Shown in pieces: positions 1-7,893 of a stretch of DNA of 40,441 nt (positions are counted from its first letter, which is position 1; the number at the start of each line of letters is the position of its first letter). The DNA is from an uncultured Actinomycetes bacterium. Its GTDB lineage: Bacteria; Actinomycetota; Actinomycetes; Mycobacteriales; Nakamurellaceae. Under the pieces are notes generated by a model. It saw nothing but the letters and a program-made list of their open reading frames with translations, made no database searches and was not told the DNA's origin. The translations under genes and the position numbers were made by a program. The DNA lies in contig CALANS010000191.1 in the NCBI GenBank assembly GCA_937926105.1, positions 1 to 40,441 on the forward strand, read 5' to 3'.

Positions 1-60
1 CCGATACCCCCGTCACCGATACCCCCGTCACCGATACCCCCGTCACCGATACCCCGGTCA
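1..60 (+). repeat. 15-bp tandem repeat coding for a DTPVT pentapeptide
   Basis: Four consecutive copies of a 15-bp unit (CCGATACCCCCGTCA; the last copy has one C to G change) fill the left edge and probably continue outside the window. The unit is a whole number of codons and is in frame with the CoA-transferase, coding for Asp-Thr-Pro-Val-Thr repeats. Copy number can therefore change without breaking the frame. Confidence 0.9.
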
Positions 61-1127
61 CCAACGGCTCCGTGACGGCCGGCGCCCCCGCCGATCAGGC
101 GGCCGAACCGATCTCCACCTACTTCCTGTCCTGCAATCGCAACAAGGAATCGGTGACGCTGGATCTGAAGAGCGACGCCGGCGTGGCCGCACTGACCGAA
201 CTGATCCGCCGCAGCGATGTGCTGTGTGAGAACTTTCGGCCGGGGGTGTTGGACCGGCTGGGGTTCCCGCTGGAACGTCTGATGGAGCTCAACCCCGGCC
301 TGGTGGTGCTGTCGATCTCCGGTTTCGGGCACGACGGGCCGGAGGGCGGTCGGGCCGGTTACGACCAGATCGCCCAGGGCGAGGGCGGTCTGATGTCGAT
401 GACCGGACCGGACCCGGACACCCCGACCAAGGTGGGCGTGCCGATCTCCGACCTGCTCTCCGGCATGTACGGCGCGTACGGGGTGCTGGGCAAGCTGCAC
501 GAGCGGTCGCGCACCGGCCGGGGCGGGCTGGTGCGCACCTCGTTGCTGGCGGCCGTCGTCGGGGTGCACGCCTATCAGGGCACCCGGTGGACGGTGGCCG
601 GCGAGATCCCCCGCTCAGAGGGCCCGCACCACCCGTCGATCTGCCCGTATGGGCTGTTCTATGCCTCCGACGGGGCGGTGCAGATCTCGGTGGGGTCGGA
701 GAACCTGTGGCAGAAGTTCGCTCCGGCCTTCGGGCTACCGGTGGACGCGCCCGGGTACGCGACCAACCCGGAGCGGGTGCGCAACGCCGCAGTGGTGCGC
801 ACCGCGATCAACGACGCGTTCGCCGGGTACACCTGCGCGGAGTTGCTGGCCAAGCTCGCCGAGGTGGGGGTGCCCAGCGGGCAGGTCAAGAACCTGCAGC
901 AGGTGTACGAGTGGGAGCAGACACGGTCGCAGGGGCTGCTGATCGACGTGCAGCATCCGACACTCGGCCCGGTGACGCTGCCCGGCCCGCCGCTGCGCTT
1001 CTTCGACGGTGACGGATCCGAGTGGCATCGCCAGCACCTGGCACCGCCGCTGCTCGGACAGCACACCGACGAGGTACTGGCGTGGTTGGGGCAGCCGGTT
1101 GGCGACGCGGAAGCCGCGCGGCGATGA
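1..1127 (+). CDS. CaiB/BaiF family (class III) CoA-transferase, 5' end outside window
   Basis: Class III CoA-transferases move CoA between carboxylic acids (formyl-CoA, carnitine, bile-acid or succinyl-CoA type reactions) in the cytoplasm; the substrate here cannot be read. The frame is open to the left edge. It runs through the DTPVT repeats into the family motif YFLSCNRNKESVTLDL, then NFRPGVLDRLGF, then the catalytic-Asp region VPISDLLSGMYGAYG (about residue 130 counted from the GTG at 72), and ends with the usual LLGQHTDEVLAWLG. The GTG at 72 is a poor start because the conserved first 70 or so residues (GIRVLDL-type nucleotide fold) would be missing, so the true start lies upstream of the window. 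The repeat falls in the loop before YFLSCNRNK. The stop overlaps the next start (ATGA), indicating translational coupling to the acyl-CoA carboxylase-like gene. Confidence 0.9.
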   Translation, partial: DTPVTDTPVTDTPVTDTPVTNGSVTAGAPADQAAEPISTYFLSCNRNKESVTLDLKSDAGVAALTELIRRSDVLCENFRPGVLDRLGFPLERLMELNPGLVVLSISGFGHDGPEGGRAGYDQIAQGEGGLMSMTGPDPDTPTKVGVPISDLLSGMYGAYGVLGKLHERSRTGRGGLVRTSLLAAVVGVHAYQGTRWTVAGEIPRSEGPHHPSICPYGLFYASDGAVQISVGSENLWQKFAPAFGLPVDAPGYATNPERVRNAAVVRTAINDAFAGYTCAELLAKLAEVGVPSGQVKNLQQVYEWEQTRSQGLLIDVQHPTLGPVTLPGPPLRFFDGDGSEWHRQHLAPPLLGQHTDEVLAWLGQPVGDAEAARR

Positions 1128-2638
1128 CCGCCGCGACCACCACCCAACCCCGGCCGGCCCGGCTGGGTGCCCGCGAGCTGATCGACATCGTGCTGGACGC
1201 GGGCTCGTTCGTCAGCTGGGACTCACCGATCACCAGGCCATCCGACCTGGGCGACGAGTACCTGGCGGACATTGCGGCGGCGGAGCGCAAGTCCGGAGTG
1301 GACGAATCGATCCTGACCGGTGCCGGCACCATCCGCGGCCGACGGGTGGCGGTGGTGGCCAACGAGTTTCGCTTCCTGGCCGGCTCCATCGGGATCGCTG
1401 CCGCGGACCGGCTGGAGCACGCGATCCGCCGGGCCACCGCCGAGGGCCTGCCGCTGTTGGCCGCGCCGGCCTCCGGCGGTACCCGGATGCAGGAGGGCAC
1501 CGCGGCGTTCGTGCAGATGGTACGGATCACCGACGCGATCACCGCGCACCGAGCCGCCGGGCTGCCATATCTGGTGTATCTGCGACACCCAACCACCGGC
1601 GGGGTCTTCGCGTCCTGGGGGTCACTGGGGCACGTCACGGTAGGTGAACCGGGCGCGCTGATCGGGTTTCTCGGCCCGAAGGTGTTCCAGGCGCTGTACG
1701 GCACCCCGTTCCCCGAGGGGGTGCAGCAGTCCGAAAACCTCGCGGTGCACGGGCTGTTGGACGCGGTGTTGCCTCCCCACAAGCTGCCCGACATCGCCTC
1801 CCGCGCGCTGGCGGTGCTGACGGCTCCGCGGCGCGGTCTGCCTCCGGTGGAGGCGGCTCCCGAGGAGCACCAGCCGGAGGAGACCGCGTGGGAGTCCATT
1901 GCCCGCACCCGGCGCCCGGACCGGCCCGGCGTGCGCGAGCTGCTGCGGTTCGCGGCCTCGGATGTGGTGCCGCTCAATGGAACCGGCCAGGGCGAGGCGC
2001 AGCCGGGGTTGATGTTGGTGCTGGCCCGATTCTCCGGCATGCCGTGCGTGCTGCTGGGTCAGGATCGCGCGTCGCAGGAGTCGGTAGGCCCGCTGGGCCC
2101 GGCGGCGCTGCGGGTGGCGCGGCGCGGGATGCGCCTGGCCGACGAGTTGGATCTGCCGCTGGTGTCGGTGATCGACACCCCCGGTGCGGCACTGTCGAAG
2201 GAGGCGGAGGAGGGTGGGCTGGCCGGCGAGATCGCGCGCTGCCTAGCGGATCTGGTCACCCTGGCGGCGCCGACGGTGTGCGTGCTGCTGGGCGAGGGGT
2301 CCGGCGGCGGGGCGATGGCGCTGCTGCCCGCGGACCGGGTGATCGCCGCGCGCCATGCATGGCTGTCGCCCCTGCCGCCGGAGGGAGCCAGTGCGATCGT
2401 GCACGGCGGCGACCCGTCGTTCGCGGCGGAGATGGCTGCCGCGCAACAGATCCGAGCGGTGGACATGCGCCGGAAGGGGATTGTGGACCGGCTGGTGCCC
2501 GAGTACGACGACGCCGCGGACGAGGCGGCGGCATTCTCCCGGCGGATGGGCACGGTGCTGGCCCAGGAGATGGCGGTGCTGGCGGGCCGGCCGGAGAGCC
2601 AACGCCTGGCCCGCCGCGCCGGGCGGTACGCGTTCTGA
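1124..2638 (+). CDS. accD3: AccD3-like acetyl/acyl-CoA carboxylase carboxyltransferase (beta-alpha fusion)
   Basis: This 504-residue protein closely resembles mycobacterial AccD3 along its whole length. It would transfer the carboxyl group from carboxybiotin to an acyl-CoA as the carboxyltransferase part of a biotin-dependent carboxylase. The first half is AccD-like, with the oxyanion-hole segments SGGTRMQEG (117-125) and TTGGVFASWGSLGH (157-170). The second half is AccA-like, with LGEGSGGGAMAL (389-400) and PLPPEGASAI (416-425). The N-terminal Cys4 zinc ribbon of E. coli AccD is absent, as in AccD3. The ATG at 1124 overlaps the preceding stop and places GSFVSWDS at the expected distance; longer starts are read-through of the upstream gene. 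No biotin carrier or biotin carboxylase gene is in the window. The neighbouring CoA-transferase suggests that the two act on related acyl-CoAs (inference). Confidence 0.9.
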   Translation: MTAATTTQPRPARLGARELIDIVLDAGSFVSWDSPITRPSDLGDEYLADIAAAERKSGVDESILTGAGTIRGRRVAVVANEFRFLAGSIGIAAADRLEHAIRRATAEGLPLLAAPASGGTRMQEGTAAFVQMVRITDAITAHRAAGLPYLVYLRHPTTGGVFASWGSLGHVTVGEPGALIGFLGPKVFQALYGTPFPEGVQQSENLAVHGLLDAVLPPHKLPDIASRALAVLTAPRRGLPPVEAAPEEHQPEETAWESIARTRRPDRPGVRELLRFAASDVVPLNGTGQGEAQPGLMLVLARFSGMPCVLLGQDRASQESVGPLGPAALRVARRGMRLADELDLPLVSVIDTPGAALSKEAEEGGLAGEIARCLADLVTLAAPTVCVLLGEGSGGGAMALLPADRVIAARHAWLSPLPPEGASAIVHGGDPSFAAEMAAAQQIRAVDMRRKGIVDRLVPEYDDAADEAAAFSRRMGTVLAQEMAVLAGRPESQRLARRAGRYAF

Positions 2639-2662
2639 CTGTCCGCGCGACGGGCGCGCCGA

Positions 2663-4630
2663 CTAGCTGGTCAGCCGGGTCCGCTGCTGCTTTTGCACCC
2701 GGTCGCGCGCCGCTTGGAGCACCTCCACCAGCACCTGCAGGTCTTGCAGGAACTTGCGGTAGTCGGCCTGCGCAGGGATGTCGCGGATCTCGATGCGCTG
2801 CTGGCCCGGGTCCTTGCTCAGGTGTTCGGTATTGATCGCCTGGTAGTGCGAGATGTTGTCCTGATGCTCCAGATGCGTCTTGCGTTCCCCCGGGTCGACC
2901 GTTGGATTGGTCAGGGTGGTGTTGAACTGCTTCAGCCTGCGTTGCAGATCTTGGACGGTACCGGTTCCGCCCAGCAAGGTTTCGGTGCGGATGGTGCGGA
3001 CCAGCGCGATGTACTGCTGCAGGGGTGAGGCACCACCCTGCTGCGGCTGCCGGAAGTGTTGAATGTCCAGCGTCGGCGCATTGGTGGTGTCCTTGGGGAC
3101 CGTTCTGCGCTCGGTGTCGTTCTCGCGTACCAGCTCGGTGATGGGGGTCTTGTTGGTGTCCTTGCGGAACCGGTCGGACATGCTCTCGGCATCCATCTGC
3201 AGTGAACCGAGTGTCGCGAGCAGGAGGTCGATGCTGGCCTGCCCGGTGCTGTCGGCGAATGCGGTGTCGACGTCGAAGGTGATGTGCCCGCCACCCCCGG
3301 TCGAGGTCTGATCCGGATGGAGTCCCACCGGCAATGGCGGGTCGGTCGACTGCGGCCTCTTGGGTGGCGTGACGTGGCCGAGCTTGACCGTTCTGGCCAG
3401 GCCGAAAATGTGCTTCTCGATGATCTCCCGGACCGCTCCCTGCTGACGGAGATCGCGCACGCTCGTCGGCTGGGTCTGCGTCTCGTAGCAGGCCTCGTCG
3501 ATGTCGGCCACCCAGTACCAGCTCCATGTGTCGTTGGTGGTCCGGAACGTGTAGGTCACCTTCTTGGCGAAGCCTGCCTTCCCGTCGTGTGTCTCCACCT
3601 GCACGGTAGGCTTGCCGGAGATGTCTCCCGCGCCGGCCCTGGCCGCGGCCGTCCACGCCTCGATGCACTTCTGCGCGGCCGCGCGGGGCTCCGTGTATGC
3701 CTTTTCCCTGGACTCCTTCTGCGCCTTGGACTCGTTATCGGGTGCCTTCGGCATGTCGGTCCTGATGTTGTAACTGGCAGCGGCCTGGCTCTTGGGCAGG
3801 CCATCACCGAAGGTGAATTCCGTGCCGATCTTGATCTCCTCGATCGGGCGTTTGAGAACGCTGGCCGTCACCATCTCGTGTTCCATGTAGTTCAGGGCGC
3901 GCACGGCGGATTCCAGGACTGGTGCCCGTTTGAATGCCTGCAGGTTTCCTGGCGGGTTGAGCGCGTGGTTGAGCAGGCCGGTGGCGGCCGCGATGTTGCC
4001 CTTGTTGGCACCCTGGGATTTGAGGACGTCGGTCGCCTTGGTGATCGCACGTCGCTGCATCGCCGGCGACGTCGGGTCGTCGGTGGACTGCGCGGCCTCC
4101 ACCAGCACGTGTGCGAAGTCGTTGATCACCGTGGGGCCGGTGTTCAGGACGTAGTCGAGTGCGGCGTCCATCTCCCCGTTGTCCTGCGGGTTCACCGAGG
4201 GGTCACGCAGCCGTCGCAGGGTGAGGCGCGTGGTGCGCCGGTGCGGCGCCGAAGGCACCGCTGTCGGTACCTCGCCCGGATGAGGCCCTCCCAGACTGCC
4301 CCCTCTGCGCAACGCTGCCAGCGCGCTGGCCGGGAGGAGCGGATCACGGGTTGTCCGAGTGCTGCCAGGCTCGCGGCGCAGCTGACCTCGCGTCGCGGGG
4401 GCGGCCCGGAGCCGGGCGGCCTCATCTGATCCGGCGCGCCCGCGCAAGGGCACCGCACGCCACAACGGCTCTGATGCGACGGGCTGAGTGCGCTCTGCCG
4501 CCGGCGTCTGTTCGGCGACGGCAACCGGTGGCGCGATGTCTCGGGCCGGCACGGTCACCTGAGCCAGTCTGGTCCGATGCGGGCAAACCGGCAATCGCCC
4601 GAGCGGGTGCCTTCCGCTACGAAGCGTCAC
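2663..4630 (-). CDS. large protein of unknown function, possible amidoligase/GCS-like core
   Basis: I do not recognise the family with certainty. From the GTG at 4630 it has 655 residues. The first 150 are low-complexity (Ala, Pro, Arg) with no signal peptide. A helical part follows (155-260), then a mixed core and a helical C terminus. Spaced core motifs recall amidoligases and glutamate-cysteine-ligase-like enzymes: KIGTEFTFGDG (267-277), WSWYWVADIDEACYETQTQP (369-388), TPP (421-423) and TGGGGHITFDVDTAF (444-458). They match the usual GxEfEf, W...D...E and GGGHxxxD pattern, which would bind ATP and metal. This is inference from motifs only. The start is uncertain: no good ribosome site precedes 4630, and GTG at 4552 is an alternative. 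The gene is convergent with accD3 (24-bp gap). It lies 44 bp downstream of the MMPL gene's stop, counted on the reverse strand, so it might be read through from that gene. Confidence 0.75.
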   Translation of the reverse strand: MTLRSGRHPLGRLPVCPHRTRLAQVTVPARDIAPPVAVAEQTPAAERTQPVASEPLWRAVPLRGRAGSDEAARLRAAPATRGQLRREPGSTRTTRDPLLPASALAALRRGGSLGGPHPGEVPTAVPSAPHRRTTRLTLRRLRDPSVNPQDNGEMDAALDYVLNTGPTVINDFAHVLVEAAQSTDDPTSPAMQRRAITKATDVLKSQGANKGNIAAATGLLNHALNPPGNLQAFKRAPVLESAVRALNYMEHEMVTASVLKRPIEEIKIGTEFTFGDGLPKSQAAASYNIRTDMPKAPDNESKAQKESREKAYTEPRAAAQKCIEAWTAAARAGAGDISGKPTVQVETHDGKAGFAKKVTYTFRTTNDTWSWYWVADIDEACYETQTQPTSVRDLRQQGAVREIIEKHIFGLARTVKLGHVTPPKRPQSTDPPLPVGLHPDQTSTGGGGHITFDVDTAFADSTGQASIDLLLATLGSLQMDAESMSDRFRKDTNKTPITELVRENDTERRTVPKDTTNAPTLDIQHFRQPQQGGASPLQQYIALVRTIRTETLLGGTGTVQDLQRRLKQFNTTLTNPTVDPGERKTHLEHQDNISHYQAINTEHLSKDPGQQRIEIRDIPAQADYRKFLQDLQVLVEVLQAARDRVQKQQRTRLTS

Positions 4631-4674
4631 CGCGGTGGACCTGCGGGGGGCGAGCCCCTGCGCGGTGCCCGGTC

Positions 4675-6849
4675 TCAGGGCCCCTCGGTCAGCCCGACCT
4701 TCGCGTAGGCCCCGCGGAGTGGGCGGGGCGCCCAGAAATTACTGCGCCCCAGCAGCCGCATTGCCGCCGGAACCAGCACGCCACGGATCAGTGTCGCGTC
4801 GATCAGCACCGCCAGCCCGGCGCCCAGCCCGAACAGTTGCAGCATCGACACGGACGAGGTCGCGAAGGCGAAGAACGACACCGCCAACAGCGCTGCCGCG
4901 CTGGTGACGATCCGTCCGGTCCGCGCCAGCCCGTCCGTGACGGACGTCTGCAGGTCCGCCCCGCCGTGGAACATCTCGGTGATCCGACTGGACAGGAACA
5001 CCTCGTAGTCCATCGACAGCCCGAAGGCGATGCAGAGCAGCAGCACCGTCATCGACGCGTCCATCGGACGGGCGGTGGCGCCGAACAGCGACAGCAGGTG
5101 CCCGTCCTGGAAGATCCACGTCACGATGCCGACTGCGGCCGACAGCGACAGGCCGTTGACCACCAGCGCGCGCAGCGGCTGCGTGACGCTTCCGGTGAAC
5201 AGGAACAGCAACACGAAGGTCGTCACCACGATGATGCCGAACGCGATCGGCAGGGGACCGGCGATGGCCGAGAGGGTGTCGGACAGCGCCGCATCCCCGC
5301 CGCCCACCAGGAACCCGGGCCCGCCGTCCGTGGGTATCGCGCGGAGTGCCCGCACCACGTCCCGCGCCTGGTCCGATCCCGCCGGCACGTCCGTGAGCAC
5401 CGATAGCCGCTGCCAGCCGTTCGCCGACATCGCTCCAGCACCGGCGCCCGCTGCGTCCGCCGGACCCGAGACACCGTGCACCGCCGTCATTCCCGGTCCC
5501 ACCACGGCACGCACGTGGGGCAGCGTCGACATCGCCACCGCGTACTGTGCGGCGACCGACGGATCGGTCGGCGCGGCCAGGATCACCGGGACGGTGGCAT
5601 CGGCCCGGGCCGGAAACTCCGCGTCGATCAGGTCGGCAACCTGGCGGCTCTGCGCGCTGGATGGCAGCACCGTCTGGTCCGGCAGCGAGAAGGAGATGCC
5701 CAGGAGGGGCGAGGCCACCACCAGCAATACCGCCAGTACCGGCACCGCGGTGCGGATCGGCTTGGTGAATACGGTGCGCGCCAGACGCTGCCAGAACGGC
5801 GACGCAGTGCCCTGGGCGGTGCCGCGCCAGGGCAGCCGGCCGGCGTTCACCTTCGGGCCGAGCAGCGCCAGGGCCGCTGGGGTAATGGTCAGGGCGCCGA
5901 GTGCAGCGATCACCACCACGCCGATGCCGGCATAGCCGAAGGAGGACAGGAAGAATAGCGGGAACACCAGCAGTGTCGCGAGCGCGCACGCCACCGCCGC
6001 AGCTGAGAAGGCGATCGTCCGTCCGGCCGTCGCCACCGTGCGGGCCACCGCGGTCGGAACGTCGTCACCCCCGGCGAGTTGCTCGCGGAACCGGGCGACG
6101 ATCAGCAGCCCGTAGTCGATGCCCAGGCCCAGCCCGAGTGCCGTGGTCAGGTTGATGGCAAACACCGATACGTCGGTGATGCTGCCCAGGATTGCGAGCA
6201 GCGCGAAGGTTCCCACGATCGCCACCCCGCCGATCAGCAGCGGCAGCAGCGCGGCGACCAGCGACCCGAACACCAGCAGGAGCAGGATCAGGGTCAGCGG
6301 TACCGCGACCGACTCGGCACGCACCAGCGAGACAGACACCTGGGTGGTGATGTCGCCGTAGATGCCGGCTGCGCCACCGAACCGCACGGACAGGCCATCG
6401 TGGTCCCCGGAGTAGGCATCGATGATCTGCCCGCCCCGGTCGACCACCTGCCCCTGGTCGCCGGCCACCACGGCGAGCACCATCGCCGAGCGGTGATCGG
6501 TGGCGACCAGCGCCGGGGCGGGGGTGGTGAAGTACGAGGCGGTGACGGTGATGTCGTGCTCGTTGGCCAGTGTTGCGGTGAGCGCGCGCCCCGCCCGCTG
6601 CGCGGCCGGTGAGTCGATCGTGCCGTCGTCGGAGGTAGCAACCAGGATGAGGTTCGGCTCGGCCCCGAAGTGCTGGTTCATCAGGGTGTTGGCCTGACTG
6701 GACTGCGAGGCGGAGTCGTCGAAACCGCCGGACTGCAGTTCGCCGAAGGCGCGCGATCCGAGGGCCACCGCGGCCAGCAGGAAGACCCCGCCGACGACCA
6801 GCACGAGCTTCGCGTGGCGGGCGACGGCGAGGCCGAGGCGATAGAGCAT
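4675..6849 (-). CDS. MMPL-type RND exporter
   Basis: This 724-residue proton-driven inner-membrane transporter belongs to the MMPL branch of the RND superfamily. The layout is a duplicated six-helix unit: TM1 at 14-32, an extracytoplasmic domain (35-180), TM2-6 (181-330), TM7 (367-386), a second outer loop (388-530) and TM8-12 (535-702). The proton-relay Asp-Tyr pairs are in TM4 (GLGIDYGLL, D245/Y246) and TM10 (GLSMDYEVF, D614/Y615). The ATG at 6849 has a GAGGGAG ribosome site about 5 nt upstream. Divergence from a TetR-family gene, with operator-like sites over its promoter, indicates repression lifted by a ligand that is probably also exported (inference). The cargo is unknown; MMPL relatives carry lipids, siderophores or drugs. 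Confidence 0.93.
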   Translation of the reverse strand: MLYRLGLAVARHAKLVLVVGGVFLLAAVALGSRAFGELQSGGFDDSASQSSQANTLMNQHFGAEPNLILVATSDDGTIDSPAAQRAGRALTATLANEHDITVTASYFTTPAPALVATDHRSAMVLAVVAGDQGQVVDRGGQIIDAYSGDHDGLSVRFGGAAGIYGDITTQVSVSLVRAESVAVPLTLILLLLVFGSLVAALLPLLIGGVAIVGTFALLAILGSITDVSVFAINLTTALGLGLGIDYGLLIVARFREQLAGGDDVPTAVARTVATAGRTIAFSAAAVACALATLLVFPLFFLSSFGYAGIGVVVIAALGALTITPAALALLGPKVNAGRLPWRGTAQGTASPFWQRLARTVFTKPIRTAVPVLAVLLVVASPLLGISFSLPDQTVLPSSAQSRQVADLIDAEFPARADATVPVILAAPTDPSVAAQYAVAMSTLPHVRAVVGPGMTAVHGVSGPADAAGAGAGAMSANGWQRLSVLTDVPAGSDQARDVVRALRAIPTDGGPGFLVGGGDAALSDTLSAIAGPLPIAFGIIVVTTFVLLFLFTGSVTQPLRALVVNGLSLSAAVGIVTWIFQDGHLLSLFGATARPMDASMTVLLLCIAFGLSMDYEVFLSSRITEMFHGGADLQTSVTDGLARTGRIVTSAAALLAVSFFAFATSSVSMLQLFGLGAGLAVLIDATLIRGVLVPAAMRLLGRSNFWAPRPLRGAYAKVGLTEGP

Positions 6850-6882
6850 GGGGTGCTCCCTCGGGGGATCGGTGCGTAGGAT

Positions 6883-6897
6883 GTTAACGGCGTGAAC
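6883..6897. promoter_or_regulatory. TetR-type operator 1
   Basis: GTTAACGGCGTGAAC is a near-perfect 15-bp palindrome fitting GTTNACGNCGTNAAC. It overlaps the -10 box and predicted start of the MMPL promoter. This is the size and type of site bound by TetR-family dimers. It is probably bound by the product of the divergent gene at 7017. Confidence 0.6.
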
Positions 6898-6924
6898 TTA
6901 CGCGGGCGATGATAACGCTGTCAA
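6895..6924 (-). promoter_or_regulatory. promoter of the MMPL gene
   Basis: On the reverse strand TTGACA (6924-6919) is followed after 18 bp by TAAGTT (6900-6895), a near-consensus SigA-type promoter. Transcription would start near 6888, about 40 nt before the MMPL ATG. Both elements are overlapped by operator-like palindromes. Confidence 0.65.
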
Positions 6925-6925
6925 C
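6911..6925. promoter_or_regulatory. TetR-type operator 2
   Basis: GATAACGCTGTCAAC matches the pattern of operator 1 at 10 of 12 fixed positions and covers the -35 box of the MMPL promoter. The two centres are 28 bp apart, so two dimers could sit along this stretch and block both divergent promoters. Confidence 0.5.
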
Positions 6926-6931
6926 ATTGGG

Positions 6932-6992
6932 ATTCGACCACCGAGTCGAATGCCCTACGACGCGGTGGGGCGCGCTCTGGGGCATTCGACTC
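6932..6992. repeat. triple ATTCGAC inverted-repeat element in the tetR leader
   Basis: ATTCGAC occurs at 6932-6938, inverted at 6945-6951 and direct again at 6984-6990. The first two make a 7-bp palindrome with a 6-bp spacer. The second and third are the cores of a perfect 13-bp inverted repeat (6943-6955 with 6980-6992). The two pairings exclude each other if they form in RNA. The element lies just upstream of the regulator's start. It could be an additional operator or an RNA switch; which one is unknown. Confidence 0.55.
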
Positions 6993-7016
6993 CGTCAGGG
7001 TGAGAGGGTGAGGCGG

Positions 7017-7859
7017 ATGGCACGCGGGCCCCGGCCTTATCACCACGGGAACCTGGCTGCGGCGCTGCTGGACGCGGCGCTGGACATGGCGGCCGAGGGC
7101 GGGCCGGAGGCCGTGGTGCTGCGCGAGGTGGCGCGCCGGGTCGGGGTGTCGGCGACGGCCGCATACCGGCACTTTGCCGGGCAGGCCGATCTGACCGAGG
7201 CCGTCAAGCATGCGGCCCTGGACCGGCTGGCCGAGCACATGAGGGCCGCGCTGGCGGCGCACGACGCGGCAGCCGGCGACGCCCCCACGGGTGGCGCTGC
7301 CTTGGTCGCAGATGTGGATGCCGCGTATGTGGGTGGCGCGCATGTGGATGACGCGCTTGTGGATGACGCGCTTGTGGGTGGCGCGGAGGGGCGTGGAATG
7401 CCGACCGGGTCGCCTGCCGCGTCTCACGTGGCACCGGGGCGAGTGCCGCTGCCGGGCATCGCCGCGGGCTCGGCGCAGCAGCGGGCGGCTCGCCGACTGG
7501 AGGCGATCGGCCGGGCCTACTTCGATTTCGCGATCACCCAGCAAGGGCTGTTCCGGTGCTTCTGCCTCGGGCTACCGATGCCGGGCGCCGTTGCGCTCGA
7601 CGAAGAATCAGCGTTCGGCGTGCTGACGGACACCCTCGACGACCTCGTCACCGCTGGACTGCTCACGTCGGAGCGGCGCGCCGCCGGCGTGGATATCGCC
7701 CTGTGGTCGGGTGTGCACGGGTTGGCGGTGCTGTGCCTGGACGGGCCGCTTGCCGACCTGCCCCGTGAACAGCAGTACGCCCTGCTGACCACCGTCACCG
7801 ACGTGCTGTTTCACGGGCTCTCGCCCGAACCGGGTCGTGTGGTCCAGCGGGCGGAGTAG
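7017..7859 (+). CDS. TetR/AcrR family regulator with WHG-type C-terminal domain
   Basis: This 280-residue protein begins RPYHHGNLAAALLDAAL and has its helix-turn-helix at about 35-55 (LREVARRVGVSATAAYRHFA). The C-terminal domain contains WSGVHGL (230-236), typical of TetR_C_33 (WHG) regulators. The linker (85-155) is unusually long and holds five degenerate pentapeptide repeats. The ATG at 7017 was chosen over the upstream frame-open ATG at 6909 because the domain starts there and GAGG/GAGAGGG sites precede it. It probably represses the divergent MMPL exporter and itself through the operators at 6883-6925 (inference from context). Confidence 0.9.
   Translation: MARGPRPYHHGNLAAALLDAALDMAAEGGPEAVVLREVARRVGVSATAAYRHFAGQADLTEAVKHAALDRLAEHMRAALAAHDAAAGDAPTGGAALVADVDAAYVGGAHVDDALVDDALVGGAEGRGMPTGSPAASHVAPGRVPLPGIAAGSAQQRAARRLEAIGRAYFDFAITQQGLFRCFCLGLPMPGAVALDEESAFGVLTDTLDDLVTAGLLTSERRAAGVDIALWSGVHGLAVLCLDGPLADLPREQQYALLTTVTDVLFHGLSPEPGRVVQRAE
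7308..7382 (+). repeat. 15-bp degenerate tandem repeat in the TetR linker
   Basis: Five 15-bp units starting at 7308, 7323, 7338, 7353 and 7368 code for ADVDA, AYVGG, AHVDD, ALVDD and ALVGG (residues 98-122). They lie between the DNA-binding and ligand-binding domains. The period is a whole number of codons. Confidence 0.85.
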
Positions 7860-7881
7860 CGCTCGCTGGACCACACGACCC
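7832..7881. terminator. long-stem bidirectional terminator between tetR and aceB
   Basis: A perfect 18-bp inverted repeat (7832-7849 with 7864-7881, 14-nt loop) spans the tetR stop codon and lies just beyond the aceB stop. It can fold in either transcript of this convergent pair. There is no U-tract, as is common in actinobacteria. Confidence 0.75.
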
Positions 7882-7893
7882 CGGAAGCGGCGA

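Noticed and set aside
886..2040. 384-residue reverse frame opposite the CoA-transferase and accD3
   Set aside because: Antisense to two confidently identified enzymes; low-complexity Ser/Arg/Ala product.
2256..3668. 470-residue reverse frame over accD3 and the unknown gene
   Set aside because: It crosses two better-supported genes, is Arg/Pro-rich and contains no family motif.
4631..4674. GC-rich hairpin between the MMPL gene and the unknown gene
   Set aside because: The arms contain mismatches and the gap is short; too weak to call a terminator.
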